Assembly (NCBI GenBank): GCA_934376955.1
Contig: CAKRPJ010000008.1
Span: forward strand, 1 to 64,000
Length of the DNA stretch: 64,000 bases
From: CAKRPJ01 sp934376955
Lineage (GTDB): Bacteria; Bacillota; Clostridia; Lachnospirales; Lachnospiraceae
Direction: 5' to 3'
The notes under the pieces were generated by a model. It ran no database searches and was not told the DNA's origin. It saw only the letters and a list, made by a program, of their open reading frames with translations. Positions 33,783 to 41,685 of the stretch are shown one piece after another. Both the position numbers and the translations under genes were made by a program. Position 1 is the stretch's first letter. Every line of letters starts with the position of its first letter.

Positions 33783-36700
33783 ATGCCTGAGACAAATGAA
33801 ACTTATCAGCCGATGACATTTGATGCGATCCGCATTGGGCTTGCTTCTCCGGAAAAGATCTTAGAATGGTCCCACGGCGAGGTAAAAAAACCGGAGACGA
33901 TCAACTACAGGACATTAAAGCCTGAAAAGGATGGACTGTATTGTGAGAGAATCTTCGGACCGAGCAAGGACTGGGAGTGTCATTGCGGTAAATATAAGAA
34001 GATCAGATATAAAGGCGTTATCTGCGACCGATGCGGCGTTGAGGTAACGAAGTCCAGCGTGCGTCGTGAGCGTATGGGCCACATCGCTCTGGCGGCTCCG
34101 GTTTCCCATATCTGGTATTTTAAGGGTATCCCGAGCCGTATGGGTCTGATCCTCGACATCTCTCCGAGAGTTCTGGAAAAAGTCCTGTACTTTGCTTCCT
34201 ATATTGTACTGGATCCGCGCGATACCGGACTTCAGTTAAAGCAGGTACTTTCCGAAAAGGAGTACCGCGATGCAGTTGAGAAATATGGCTACGGCACCTT
34301 CCGTGTAGGAATGGGTGCCGAAGCCGTTCAGGAGCTTTTAAAGGCGATCGACCTGAAAAAGGATTCCGAGGAGCTTAGAAAAGCATTAAAGGATTCTTCC
34401 GGGCAGAAGCGCGCAAGGATCATCAAGCGTCTGGAGGTTGTTGATGCGTTCCTCCAGTCCGATAACAAGCCGGAATGGATGATCATGAATGTGATCCCGG
34501 TCATCCCGCCGGATATCCGTCCGATGGTACAGCTTGACGGCGGACGTTTTGCAACCTCCGACTTAAACGATCTTTACCGGAGGATTATCAACAGAAATAA
34601 CCGTCTTGCAAGACTTCTTGAGCTCGGTGCGCCGGATATCATCGTCCGCAACGAGAAAAGAATGCTGCAGGAGGCTGTCGATGCCCTGATCGATAACGGC
34701 AGACGCGGCAGACCGGTAACCGGTCCCGGAAACCGTGCATTAAAATCCCTTTCCGATATGTTAAAGGGTAAGCAGGGACGTTTCCGTCAGAACCTTCTCG
34801 GTAAGCGAGTTGACTATTCCGGACGTTCCGTTATCGTTGTAGGGCCGGAGCTTAAGATCTACCAGTGCGGTCTTCCGAAGGAGATGGCGATAGAGCTGTT
34901 CAAGCCATTCGTAATGAAGGAGCTGGTTGCAAACGGAACCGCTCACAATATCAAGAATGCCAAAAAGATGGTGGAGCGCCTTCAGACAGAGGTGTGGGAC
35001 GTTCTCGAGGATGTTATCAAAGAGCATCCGGTTATGTTAAACCGTGCCCCTACCCTGCACAGACTTGGTATTCAGGCCTTTGAGCCGATCTTAGTAGAGG
35101 GTAAGGCAATCAAGCTTCATCCGCTTGTTTGTACCGCCTTCAACGCTGACTTCGATGGTGACCAGATGGCTGTCCATCTTCCGCTGTCCATGGAGGCACA
35201 GTCTGAGTGCAGATTCCTTCTGCTCTCCCCGAACAACCTGTTAAAGCCGTCAGACGGCGGCCCGGTGGCTGTTCCTTCTCAGGATATGGTACTTGGAATC
35301 TACTATCTGACTCAGGAAAGACCGGGAGATAAGGGCGAAGGCATGTTCTTCAAGAGCCCGAACGAGGCGATCCTCGCTTATGAGAATGACGCCGTAACGC
35401 TCCATGCAAGGATCAAGGTCAGAGTGACAAAGACAATGGCAGACGGTACCGTGAAGACGGATATTGTCGAAACAACAGTGGGACGTATCCTGTTCAATGA
35501 GATCATCCCGCAGGATCTGGGCTTTGTGGATAGAACGATCCCGGAGAATGAATTAAAGTTTGAGATCGATTTCCTTGTAAAGAAGAAACAGCTCAAGCAG
35601 ATCCTTGAGAAGGTCATTAATACACATGGAGCAATGCAGACAGCGATCACTCTTGACGATATCAAGGCCATCGGATATAAATACTCTACAAGAGCAGCCA
35701 TGACCGTATCGATCTCAGATATGACCGTGCCGGCTTCTAAGAAGCAGCTCCTTGCGGATGCAGAGTCAACAGTAGATCTCATTGCAAAGAACTTCCGCCG
35801 TGGTCTTATCACAGAGGAAGAACGTTATAAAGAAGTAATCGATACATGGAAGGTAACAGACGATCAGCTTACCCATGATCTGCTGACCGGTCTGGACAAA
35901 TATAACAACATCTTCATGATGGCTGACTCCGGAGCCCGTGGTTCCGATAAGCAGATCAAACAGCTCGCAGGTATGCGAGGACTTATGGCCGATACAACAG
36001 GTCATACCATCGAGCTCCCGATCAAGTCAAACTTCCGTGAAGGTCTTGACGTACTTGAGTATTTCATTTCCGCCCATGGTGCGCGTAAAGGACTTTCCGA
36101 TACAGCGCTCCGTACAGCCGACTCCGGTTACCTGACAAGACGTCTTGTAGATGTATCTCAGGATCTTATCATCCGTGAAACAGACTGCTGCGAGAATACA
36201 GGTAAGATCCCGTATATGGAGATCAAGGCATTTGCAGATGGCAAGGAAACCATCGAGAGCTTAGAGGAGCGTCTGACCGGAAGATACATTGCAGAGGATA
36301 TCGTAGATCCGGATACCGGAGAAATTGTCGTTAAAGCAAACCACATGTGTACGCCGAAGCGTGCGGCTGCGGTTATGAAGGTTCTCAACAAGCTGGGCAG
36401 AGATTCTGTAAAGATCCGTACCGTACTTACCTGTAAGTGCCATATCGGTGTCTGCGCGAAGTGCTACGGCGCTAACATGGCAACCGGCCAGCCGGTTCAG
36501 GTCGGCGAGGCTGTCGGAATCATTGCCGCACAGTCCATCGGTGAGCCGGGTACACAGCTTACCATGCGTACTTTCCATACCGGCGGTGTTGCCGGCGGCG
36601 ATATCACACAGGGTCTTCCCCGTGTCGAGGAGCTGTTTGAGGCAAGACGTCCGAAGGGACTTGCGATCATCGCAGAGTTCGGCGGCGTAGTAACGCTCAA

Positions 36701-37436
36701 GGATACAAAGAAGAAACGTGAAATCATCGTAACCGATGAGCAGACCGGAAACTCCAAGACATATCTGATCCCCTATGGTTCAAGAATTAAAGTTCTTGAC
36801 GGTCAGGTTCTGGAGGCCGGTGATGTACTGACCGAGGGCTCCATCAATCCTCATGATCTTCTGAAGGTTAAGGGCGTTCGTGCCGTACAGGATTACATGA
36901 TTCGTGAGGTACAGCGTGTATACCGTTTACAGGGTGTTGAGATCAACGATAAGCACGTTGAGATGATCGTTCACCAGATGTTAAAGAAGATCCGCGTAGA
37001 AGAAAGCGGAGATTCCGATGTACTTCCGGGAACCTCCATGGACGTTCTCGATTTCAACGAGATGAATGAGGCTCTGGTGGCAGAGGGCAAGCAGCCGGCA
37101 GAAGGAAAGCAGGTAATGCTTGGTATCACAAAGGCATCTCTGGCAACAGACTCCTTCCTGTCCGCAGCATCCTTCCAGGAAACAACAAAGGTTCTTACGG
37201 AGGCTGCGATCAACGGTAAGGTAGACCACCTGATCGGCCTGAAGGAGAATGTCCTCATCGGTAAGCTGATCCCGGCCGGAACCGGTATGAAGCGTTACCG
37301 TGATATCCGTCTGGGAACAGACAAGGAGGAGCAGCCGCAGGAGGAGATCGCCCCGCAGGAGGAGATCCTTGATGAGGAAGCTCCGCTGGATGAGGCAGAT
37401 GAGATCATCCTGAACGAGGACGATACCCAGGAGTAA
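33783..37436 (+). CDS. rpoC: DNA-directed RNA polymerase subunit beta'
   Basis: A 1217-residue catalytic subunit. The N-terminal zinc finger is CHCGKYKKIRYKGVICDRCG, the active-site magnesium loop is NADFDGDQMAVH, and the second zinc site is CKCHIGVCAKCYG. The bridge helix and trigger loop (TMRTFHTGGVAG) are intact. The C-terminus is acidic (EEQPQEEIAPQEE...). It starts 18 bases after rpoB with GAAGGGAG. A strong hairpin follows. Confidence 0.98.
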   Translation: MPETNETYQPMTFDAIRIGLASPEKILEWSHGEVKKPETINYRTLKPEKDGLYCERIFGPSKDWECHCGKYKKIRYKGVICDRCGVEVTKSSVRRERMGHIALAAPVSHIWYFKGIPSRMGLILDISPRVLEKVLYFASYIVLDPRDTGLQLKQVLSEKEYRDAVEKYGYGTFRVGMGAEAVQELLKAIDLKKDSEELRKALKDSSGQKRARIIKRLEVVDAFLQSDNKPEWMIMNVIPVIPPDIRPMVQLDGGRFATSDLNDLYRRIINRNNRLARLLELGAPDIIVRNEKRMLQEAVDALIDNGRRGRPVTGPGNRALKSLSDMLKGKQGRFRQNLLGKRVDYSGRSVIVVGPELKIYQCGLPKEMAIELFKPFVMKELVANGTAHNIKNAKKMVERLQTEVWDVLEDVIKEHPVMLNRAPTLHRLGIQAFEPILVEGKAIKLHPLVCTAFNADFDGDQMAVHLPLSMEAQSECRFLLLSPNNLLKPSDGGPVAVPSQDMVLGIYYLTQERPGDKGEGMFFKSPNEAILAYENDAVTLHARIKVRVTKTMADGTVKTDIVETTVGRILFNEIIPQDLGFVDRTIPENELKFEIDFLVKKKQLKQILEKVINTHGAMQTAITLDDIKAIGYKYSTRAAMTVSISDMTVPASKKQLLADAESTVDLIAKNFRRGLITEEERYKEVIDTWKVTDDQLTHDLLTGLDKYNNIFMMADSGARGSDKQIKQLAGMRGLMADTTGHTIELPIKSNFREGLDVLEYFISAHGARKGLSDTALRTADSGYLTRRLVDVSQDLIIRETDCCENTGKIPYMEIKAFADGKETIESLEERLTGRYIAEDIVDPDTGEIVVKANHMCTPKRAAAVMKVLNKLGRDSVKIRTVLTCKCHIGVCAKCYGANMATGQPVQVGEAVGIIAAQSIGEPGTQLTMRTFHTGGVAGGDITQGLPRVEELFEARRPKGLAIIAEFGGVVTLKDTKKKREIIVTDEQTGNSKTYLIPYGSRIKVLDGQVLEAGDVLTEGSINPHDLLKVKGVRAVQDYMIREVQRVYRLQGVEINDKHVEMIVHQMLKKIRVEESGDSDVLPGTSMDVLDFNEMNEALVAEGKQPAEGKQVMLGITKASLATDSFLSAASFQETTKVLTEAAINGKVDHLIGLKENVLIGKLIPAGTGMKRYRDIRLGTDKEEQPQEEIAPQEEILDEEAPLDEADEIILNEDDTQE

Positions 37437-37477
37437 TTTGACATCCGAATCAAAAACATGGGTAAGCAATAAACAGA

Positions 37478-37507
37478 AACAGCGAGGGAAAAATTTCCCT
37501 CGCTGTT
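37478..37507 (+). terminator. terminator-like hairpin after rpoC
   Basis: A perfect 14-bp stem, AACAGCGAGGGAAA (37478-37491) with TTTCCCTCGCTGTT (37494-37507), lies 41 bases after rpoC. It lacks a T-tract, so it may act as an RNA 3' end stabiliser or partial terminator. Confidence 0.65.
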
Positions 37508-37541
37508 CTACATTAACATGAGTTAGAAGAAGGCAACTGAA

Positions 37542-38708
37542 ATGATACACTTATTATCCGGTATTTTTATTAAGAACAGAGATCAGGTGGATGATCAGAA
37601 TGTGCGCCGTGCCTACGGGATGCTGTGCGGTGTCCTCGGGATCGTGTTAAATATCCTCCTTTTTGCCGGAAAATATCTGGCAGGGATACTGAGCGGTTCG
37701 ATCGCCATTACAGCAGATGCATTCAATAACCTGTCGGATGCGGGCTCCTCCGTGATCACACTGGTGGGCTTTAAATTTTCCGGGAGAAAGGCAGATGCGG
37801 ATCATCCGTTTGGCCACGGACGTATCGAATATTTATCCGGCTTCGGTGTCTCCATGGTCATTATCCTTATGGGCTTTGAGCTTTTAAAATCCTCTGTTCA
37901 GAAGGTTCTTTCACCGGAGCCGGTGGAGGCCGGGCTCCTGCCTGTGCTCATCCTGATCGTATCGATCTGTGTGAAGATGTATATGGCCTATTATAACCGG
38001 TCAGTGGGAGCAAAGATAAACTCCGAGGCAATGAAAGCAACAGCCATGGACAGTCTGAGTGATACCATCGCTACCTTTGCGGTATTGATCTCCATGGCAG
38101 TCGTACATATCACCGGTTACAATATCGATGGCTGGTGCGGCTGTATTGTAGCCTGCTTTGTGCTTTATGCCGGTTATAATGCGGCAAAGGATACGTTAAA
38201 TCCCCTTCTGGGCGAACCGCCCTCCAAAGAATTTGTGGAGGAGATCCGATCCATCGTCATGGCCCATCCGGAGATCATAGGGATCCACGACCTTGTAGTC
38301 CATGATTACGGTCCGGGAAGGCGGATGATCTCCTTGCATGGAGAGGTGGCAGGCAACAGCAACATTTTTGAGATCCATGACGTGATTGACCGGATCGAAA
38401 AGGAGCTGGGGCAAAAGCTTGGCTGTGAGGCCGTTATTCACATGGATCCGGTGGAGGTGGACAACGAAAAGATCGCAGAGATAAAAACGGAGCTGTCGGA
38501 AAAGATACAGGATAAGCTCCCAGAGGTTTCGATCCACGATTTCCGCATGGTGCAGGGGCCGACCCATACAAACCTGATCTTTGATGTGGTAGTACCTTAT
38601 GAATATGAAAAGACAGGTTCGCAGGTTAAGGCAGAGATCGAGGATATTGTCTCAAAAAGCTGGGAAAACTATTTTGCCGTGATCCATGTAGATCACTCCT
38701 ATGTATAG
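37542..38708 (+). CDS. cation diffusion facilitator family transporter
   Basis: A 388-residue CDF metal exporter with six membrane helices (about 28-215). Metal-site motifs are ADAFNNLSDAGSS in TM2 and MDSLSDTIAT in TM5, with DHPFGHGRIEYL after TM2. The cytoplasmic dimerisation domain (about 220-305) is followed by an extra C-terminal part (306-388) that resembles a second ferredoxin-like domain. It should export Zn2+, Mn2+ or Fe2+, but the metal cannot be read reliably. It sits between rpoC and rpsL, an unusual place. Confidence 0.88.
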   Translation: MIHLLSGIFIKNRDQVDDQNVRRAYGMLCGVLGIVLNILLFAGKYLAGILSGSIAITADAFNNLSDAGSSVITLVGFKFSGRKADADHPFGHGRIEYLSGFGVSMVIILMGFELLKSSVQKVLSPEPVEAGLLPVLILIVSICVKMYMAYYNRSVGAKINSEAMKATAMDSLSDTIATFAVLISMAVVHITGYNIDGWCGCIVACFVLYAGYNAAKDTLNPLLGEPPSKEFVEEIRSIVMAHPEIIGIHDLVVHDYGPGRRMISLHGEVAGNSNIFEIHDVIDRIEKELGQKLGCEAVIHMDPVEVDNEKIAEIKTELSEKIQDKLPEVSIHDFRMVQGPTHTNLIFDVVVPYEYEKTGSQVKAEIEDIVSKSWENYFAVIHVDHSYV

Positions 38709-38728
38709 GAAGAAAGCAGGAAATATTT

Positions 38729-39139
38729 ATGGAAGAAAAAGAATTTGAAGGCTTAAATGCAGAAGAATATCTGGCAAGCAATCCGTTTATGCGTTATAAT
38801 CATATGGAGATAACGAAGATCTCAAAGGAATGCAGCGAGATCCGGATGGAGGTACATCCAAACGGACTCAATCTGATGGGACAGGTTCACGGCGGTCTGA
38901 TCTACTCTCTTGCCGACGTGGTCACGGGACTGACGGCAAGAGCAGATGGCCGCGAATATGTGACGCAGAGCGCCCACATAAACTTTATCGGGAACGTAAG
39001 CTCCGGAACCGTGATCGCGCGTGGACTTTTGATCCGCCGGGGCCGGACGATCACGATCGTCCGCGGAGAAGTTACCGATGAAAAGGGTAAGCTTCTGGCG
39101 GATGTGACCGTAGATATGTTCTGCACGAATGCACGGTAG
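38729..39139 (+). CDS. PaaI-family hotdog thioesterase
   Basis: A 136-residue hotdog-fold acyl-CoA thioesterase. MGQVHGGLIYSLADVVTG contains the HGG catalytic loop and the Asp at the helix. TQSAHINFIGNVSSGTV and RTITIVRGEVTDEKGKLLADVTVDMF follow the PaaI pattern. It probably hydrolyses an aromatic or small acyl-CoA. The start is 20 bases after the CDF gene with GGAAG upstream, and the M20 gene follows after 44 bases, so the three form a likely operon. Confidence 0.85.
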   Translation: MEEKEFEGLNAEEYLASNPFMRYNHMEITKISKECSEIRMEVHPNGLNLMGQVHGGLIYSLADVVTGLTARADGREYVTQSAHINFIGNVSSGTVIARGLLIRRGRTITIVRGEVTDEKGKLLADVTVDMFCTNAR

Positions 39140-39183
39140 GTGAATAACAAATGAATAACAAATAAGAAGTGGAGGAAACGAAG

Positions 39184-40362
39184 ATGGACACTATGAATCT
39201 TATCCGGGAACAGGAATCTGACATGATCGAGATCAGAAGACACATTCATGCCAATCCTGAGCTCAGCAACGAGGAATTCAAGACAACAGAGCTTATCAAA
39301 GAGAAGCTTACCGAGTACGGGATCGAGGTTTGTGAGATCGGTTTAAAAACCGGTGTGGTCGGACTGTTACGGGGTGGAAAACCGGGAAGGACAGTGGCAA
39401 TAAGAGAAGACATCGATGCCCTCCCTATGGCAGAGCTGACAGGACTTCCCTTTGCGTCGAAGGTTGAAAACGTCTGTCATTCCTGTGGACATGATATTCA
39501 CACCACCACACTTCTTTACTGTGCCAGAGTTCTTGCAGAGCTTAAGGAGGAGCTTTCCGGAAATGTGCTGTTCCTGTTTCAGCCGGCCGAGGAGGACGGC
39601 TCCGGAGCAAAGCAGCTGGAAGAACATAAATTCTATGAGATCTCAAAGCCGGATGTCTTTGTAGGACTTCATGTATCTCCGGAATTCCCGGCAGGCTCCA
39701 TCGGACTGAAGCGTGGGCCGGCGAATGCCTCCTGCGATGTATTTTCGATCAAGGTGAGCGGAAAAGGCGGACACGGAGCTCATCCGGAAAATTGTATCGA
39801 TCCGGTCGTTATCAGCGGTTACATCCTGACCCAGCTCCAGACTGTGATCTCCCGGGAAAACCATCCGGTCTATCCGGCGGTTATGACCATTGGCAGCATT
39901 CACGGTGGAAAAGCCCCCAACGTGATCCCGGACTATGTGGAAATGTCGGGAACTTTGCGGAGCCTGAATGCAGAAAGCAGAGAAAAGATGCAGAATGCGA
40001 TCGACAGGATCACAAAATCCTGCGCAGAGGCAATGAGAGGCCATGCAGAGATTTCGTGGAAAAAGGGTATGCCGCCCCTTGTAAATAATATAGAAGTGAT
40101 CGACGGACTTCAGGCGGCCGCAGAGAAGACGATAGGTGCAGATCATGTGATCACGATCCAGAATCCGTCTCTCGGATCCGAGGACTTCTCATACCTGTTC
40201 CCGAAATATGCACCCGGTGCCCAGTTCAGGCTCGGCTCCGGAAATGATGCGGATCCCAATACAAGGCACGGACTCCACAACTCCAAAAATGTCTTTGATG
40301 AGAATTGCCTGGCAGCAGGAGCAGCGGTTCTGGTGCAGTATGTGAGAGACTTTTTAGCATAA
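39184..40362 (+). CDS. M20 family amidohydrolase (paralogue of 14496)
   Basis: A 392-residue M20D metallo-amidohydrolase, closely similar along its full length to the product of 14496-15674. CHSCGHDIH, QPAEEDGSGAKQ, GLHVSPEF, GKGGHGAHPENCIDP and RHGLHNS preserve all metal ligands. ATG 39184 follows GGAGG. A GTG five codons upstream overlaps that site. Unlike its paralogue it is linked to a CDF exporter and a thioesterase and has no carrier beside it. Presumed N-acyl-amino-acid hydrolase. Confidence 0.88.
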   Translation: MDTMNLIREQESDMIEIRRHIHANPELSNEEFKTTELIKEKLTEYGIEVCEIGLKTGVVGLLRGGKPGRTVAIREDIDALPMAELTGLPFASKVENVCHSCGHDIHTTTLLYCARVLAELKEELSGNVLFLFQPAEEDGSGAKQLEEHKFYEISKPDVFVGLHVSPEFPAGSIGLKRGPANASCDVFSIKVSGKGGHGAHPENCIDPVVISGYILTQLQTVISRENHPVYPAVMTIGSIHGGKAPNVIPDYVEMSGTLRSLNAESREKMQNAIDRITKSCAEAMRGHAEISWKKGMPPLVNNIEVIDGLQAAAEKTIGADHVITIQNPSLGSEDFSYLFPKYAPGAQFRLGSGNDADPNTRHGLHNSKNVFDENCLAAGAAVLVQYVRDFLA

Positions 40363-40486
40363 AGGAATCAGCCTGACTATCCTTCAGATGATCGGCTGGA
40401 GGGGACTGTAAAAACCTAAGACAACATATCCGTGTGTGTCATAGCACGAAATCGGGATTTTTCATATAAAAAATCGAGGTTTGTTC

Positions 40487-40515
40487 TTGACAGCGGAAAC
40501 AAGACTGTATATAAT
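40487..40515 (+). promoter_or_regulatory. rpsL (str operon) promoter
   Basis: Consensus -35 TTGACA (40487-40492), 17-base spacer, -10 TATAAT (40510-40515). The start of transcription is expected near 40522. Confidence 0.85.
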
Positions 40516-40518
40516 AAT

Positions 40519-40548
40519 GGGGCGTGCATGGGAAACGCCCCATTTTTT
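40519..40548 (+). terminator. terminator-shaped hairpin at the rpsL transcription start
   Basis: GGGGCGT (40519-40525) pairs with ACGCCCC (40535-40541), followed by ATTTTTT. It begins 4 bases after the -10 hexamer, so the transcript would start inside its left arm. Possible roles are an insulator against upstream reading, an early attenuator or a 5' stabilising hairpin. Confidence 0.55.
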
Positions 40549-40607
40549 GTGCGCAAAACTAAGCTGAATTACAGCAACCACAGACAATATCGCAGGAGGT
40601 GAAAAGA

Positions 40608-41027
40608 ATGCCAACATTTAACCAGTTAGTAAGAAAAGGAAGACAGACAGTAGCAAAAAAATCTACAGCTCCGGCTCTCCAGAAAGGATACAATTCCCTT
40701 CACAAGAAAGCTACAGATACATCTGCTCCGCAGAAGCGTGGTGTATGCACAGCTGTTAAGACTGCAACTCCTAAGAAGCCGAACTCCGCTCTTAGAAAGA
40801 TTGCCAGAGTACGTCTTTCCAACGGTATCGAAGTTACAAGCTATATCCCGGGTGAGGGTCACAACCTTCAGGAGCACTCTGTTGTTCTTATCCGCGGCGG
40901 CCGTGTAAAGGACCTTCCGGGTACCAGATACCACATTATCAGAGGTACTCTTGATACTGCAGGTGTAGCCAACAGAAAGCAGGCCCGTTCCAAATACGGC
41001 GCTAAGAGACCGAAGGCTAAAAAGTAA
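40608..41027 (+). CDS. rpsL: 30S ribosomal protein S12
   Basis: A 139-residue S12 of the decoding centre. PTFNQLVRKGR opens the protein, CTAVKTATPKKPNSALRK carries the wild-type streptomycin-region lysines, and GGRVKDLPGTRYHIIRG is the second conserved loop with the methylthiolated Asp. ATG 40608 follows GCAGGAGGTG. It is the first gene of the str operon. Confidence 0.98.
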   Translation: MPTFNQLVRKGRQTVAKKSTAPALQKGYNSLHKKATDTSAPQKRGVCTAVKTATPKKPNSALRKIARVRLSNGIEVTSYIPGEGHNLQEHSVVLIRGGRVKDLPGTRYHIIRGTLDTAGVANRKQARSKYGAKRPKAKK

Positions 41028-41052
41028 TCGGTTAATGTAAAACTAATTGGAC

Positions 41053-41192
41053 CACTAACGGGAATAAAGTGAGAGTTAGTGCCGGTGATATTGACCTGTG
41101 GGTTGCAGGACATAGATAGAAAACCGCGCGCGAACACATTTTATGGAAACATGTGAGTACCGATGAGCTAATCTATTTATGATTAAGGAGGG
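41053..41192 (+). promoter_or_regulatory. structured rpsL-rpsG intercistronic region
   Basis: The 172-base gap between rpsL and rpsG holds several possible hairpins: CACTAAC/GTTAGTG (41053-41081), CCTG/CAGG, and CACAT/ATGTG within an ATAGAT/ATCTAT closure just before the rpsG ribosome-binding site. In E. coli S7 represses at this junction. Here a similar role is only a possibility. Confidence 0.3.
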
Positions 41193-41199
41193 AAGTAAC

Positions 41200-41670
41200 G
41201 TGCCACGTAAAGGACATACTCAGAAAAGAGACGTATTAGCAGATCCGTTGTACAATAACAAGGTTGTTACAAAGCTGATCAACAACATTATGTTAGACGG
41301 TAAGAGAGGCGTTGCTCAGAAGATCGTTTACGGTGCTTTTGAGGAAGTAGCTGCAAAGAGCGGCAAGGACGCTGTTGAAGTATTTGAGGAGGCAATGAAT
41401 AACATCATGCCGGTTCTGGAGGTAAAGGCAAAACGTATCGGCGGTGCAACATACCAGGTACCGATCGAGGTTAAGCCGGAGAGAAGACAGGCTTTAGGCC
41501 TTCGTTGGATCACTCTGTACTCCAGAAAGAGATCTGAGAAGACTCAGGTTGAAAGACTTGCAAACGAGATTATGGATGCTGCAAACAACACAGGCGCATC
41601 TGTAAAGAAGAAAGAGGAAATGCATAAGATGGCAGAGGCTAACAAGGCATTTGCTCACTACAGATTCTAA
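41200..41670 (+). CDS. rpsG: 30S ribosomal protein S7
   Basis: A 156-residue S7 that nucleates assembly of the 30S head. PRKGHTQKRDVLADPLYNN, LDGKRGVAQKIVYGAF, PIEVKPERRQALGLRWI and the C-terminal HYRF are conserved. GTG 41200 is the start, preceded by AAGGAGGG. An ATG seven codons upstream overlaps this site. Confidence 0.98.
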   Translation: MPRKGHTQKRDVLADPLYNNKVVTKLINNIMLDGKRGVAQKIVYGAFEEVAAKSGKDAVEVFEEAMNNIMPVLEVKAKRIGGATYQVPIEVKPERRQALGLRWITLYSRKRSEKTQVERLANEIMDAANNTGASVKKKEEMHKMAEANKAFAHYRF

Positions 41671-41685
41671 AAGGAGGACGAATCC

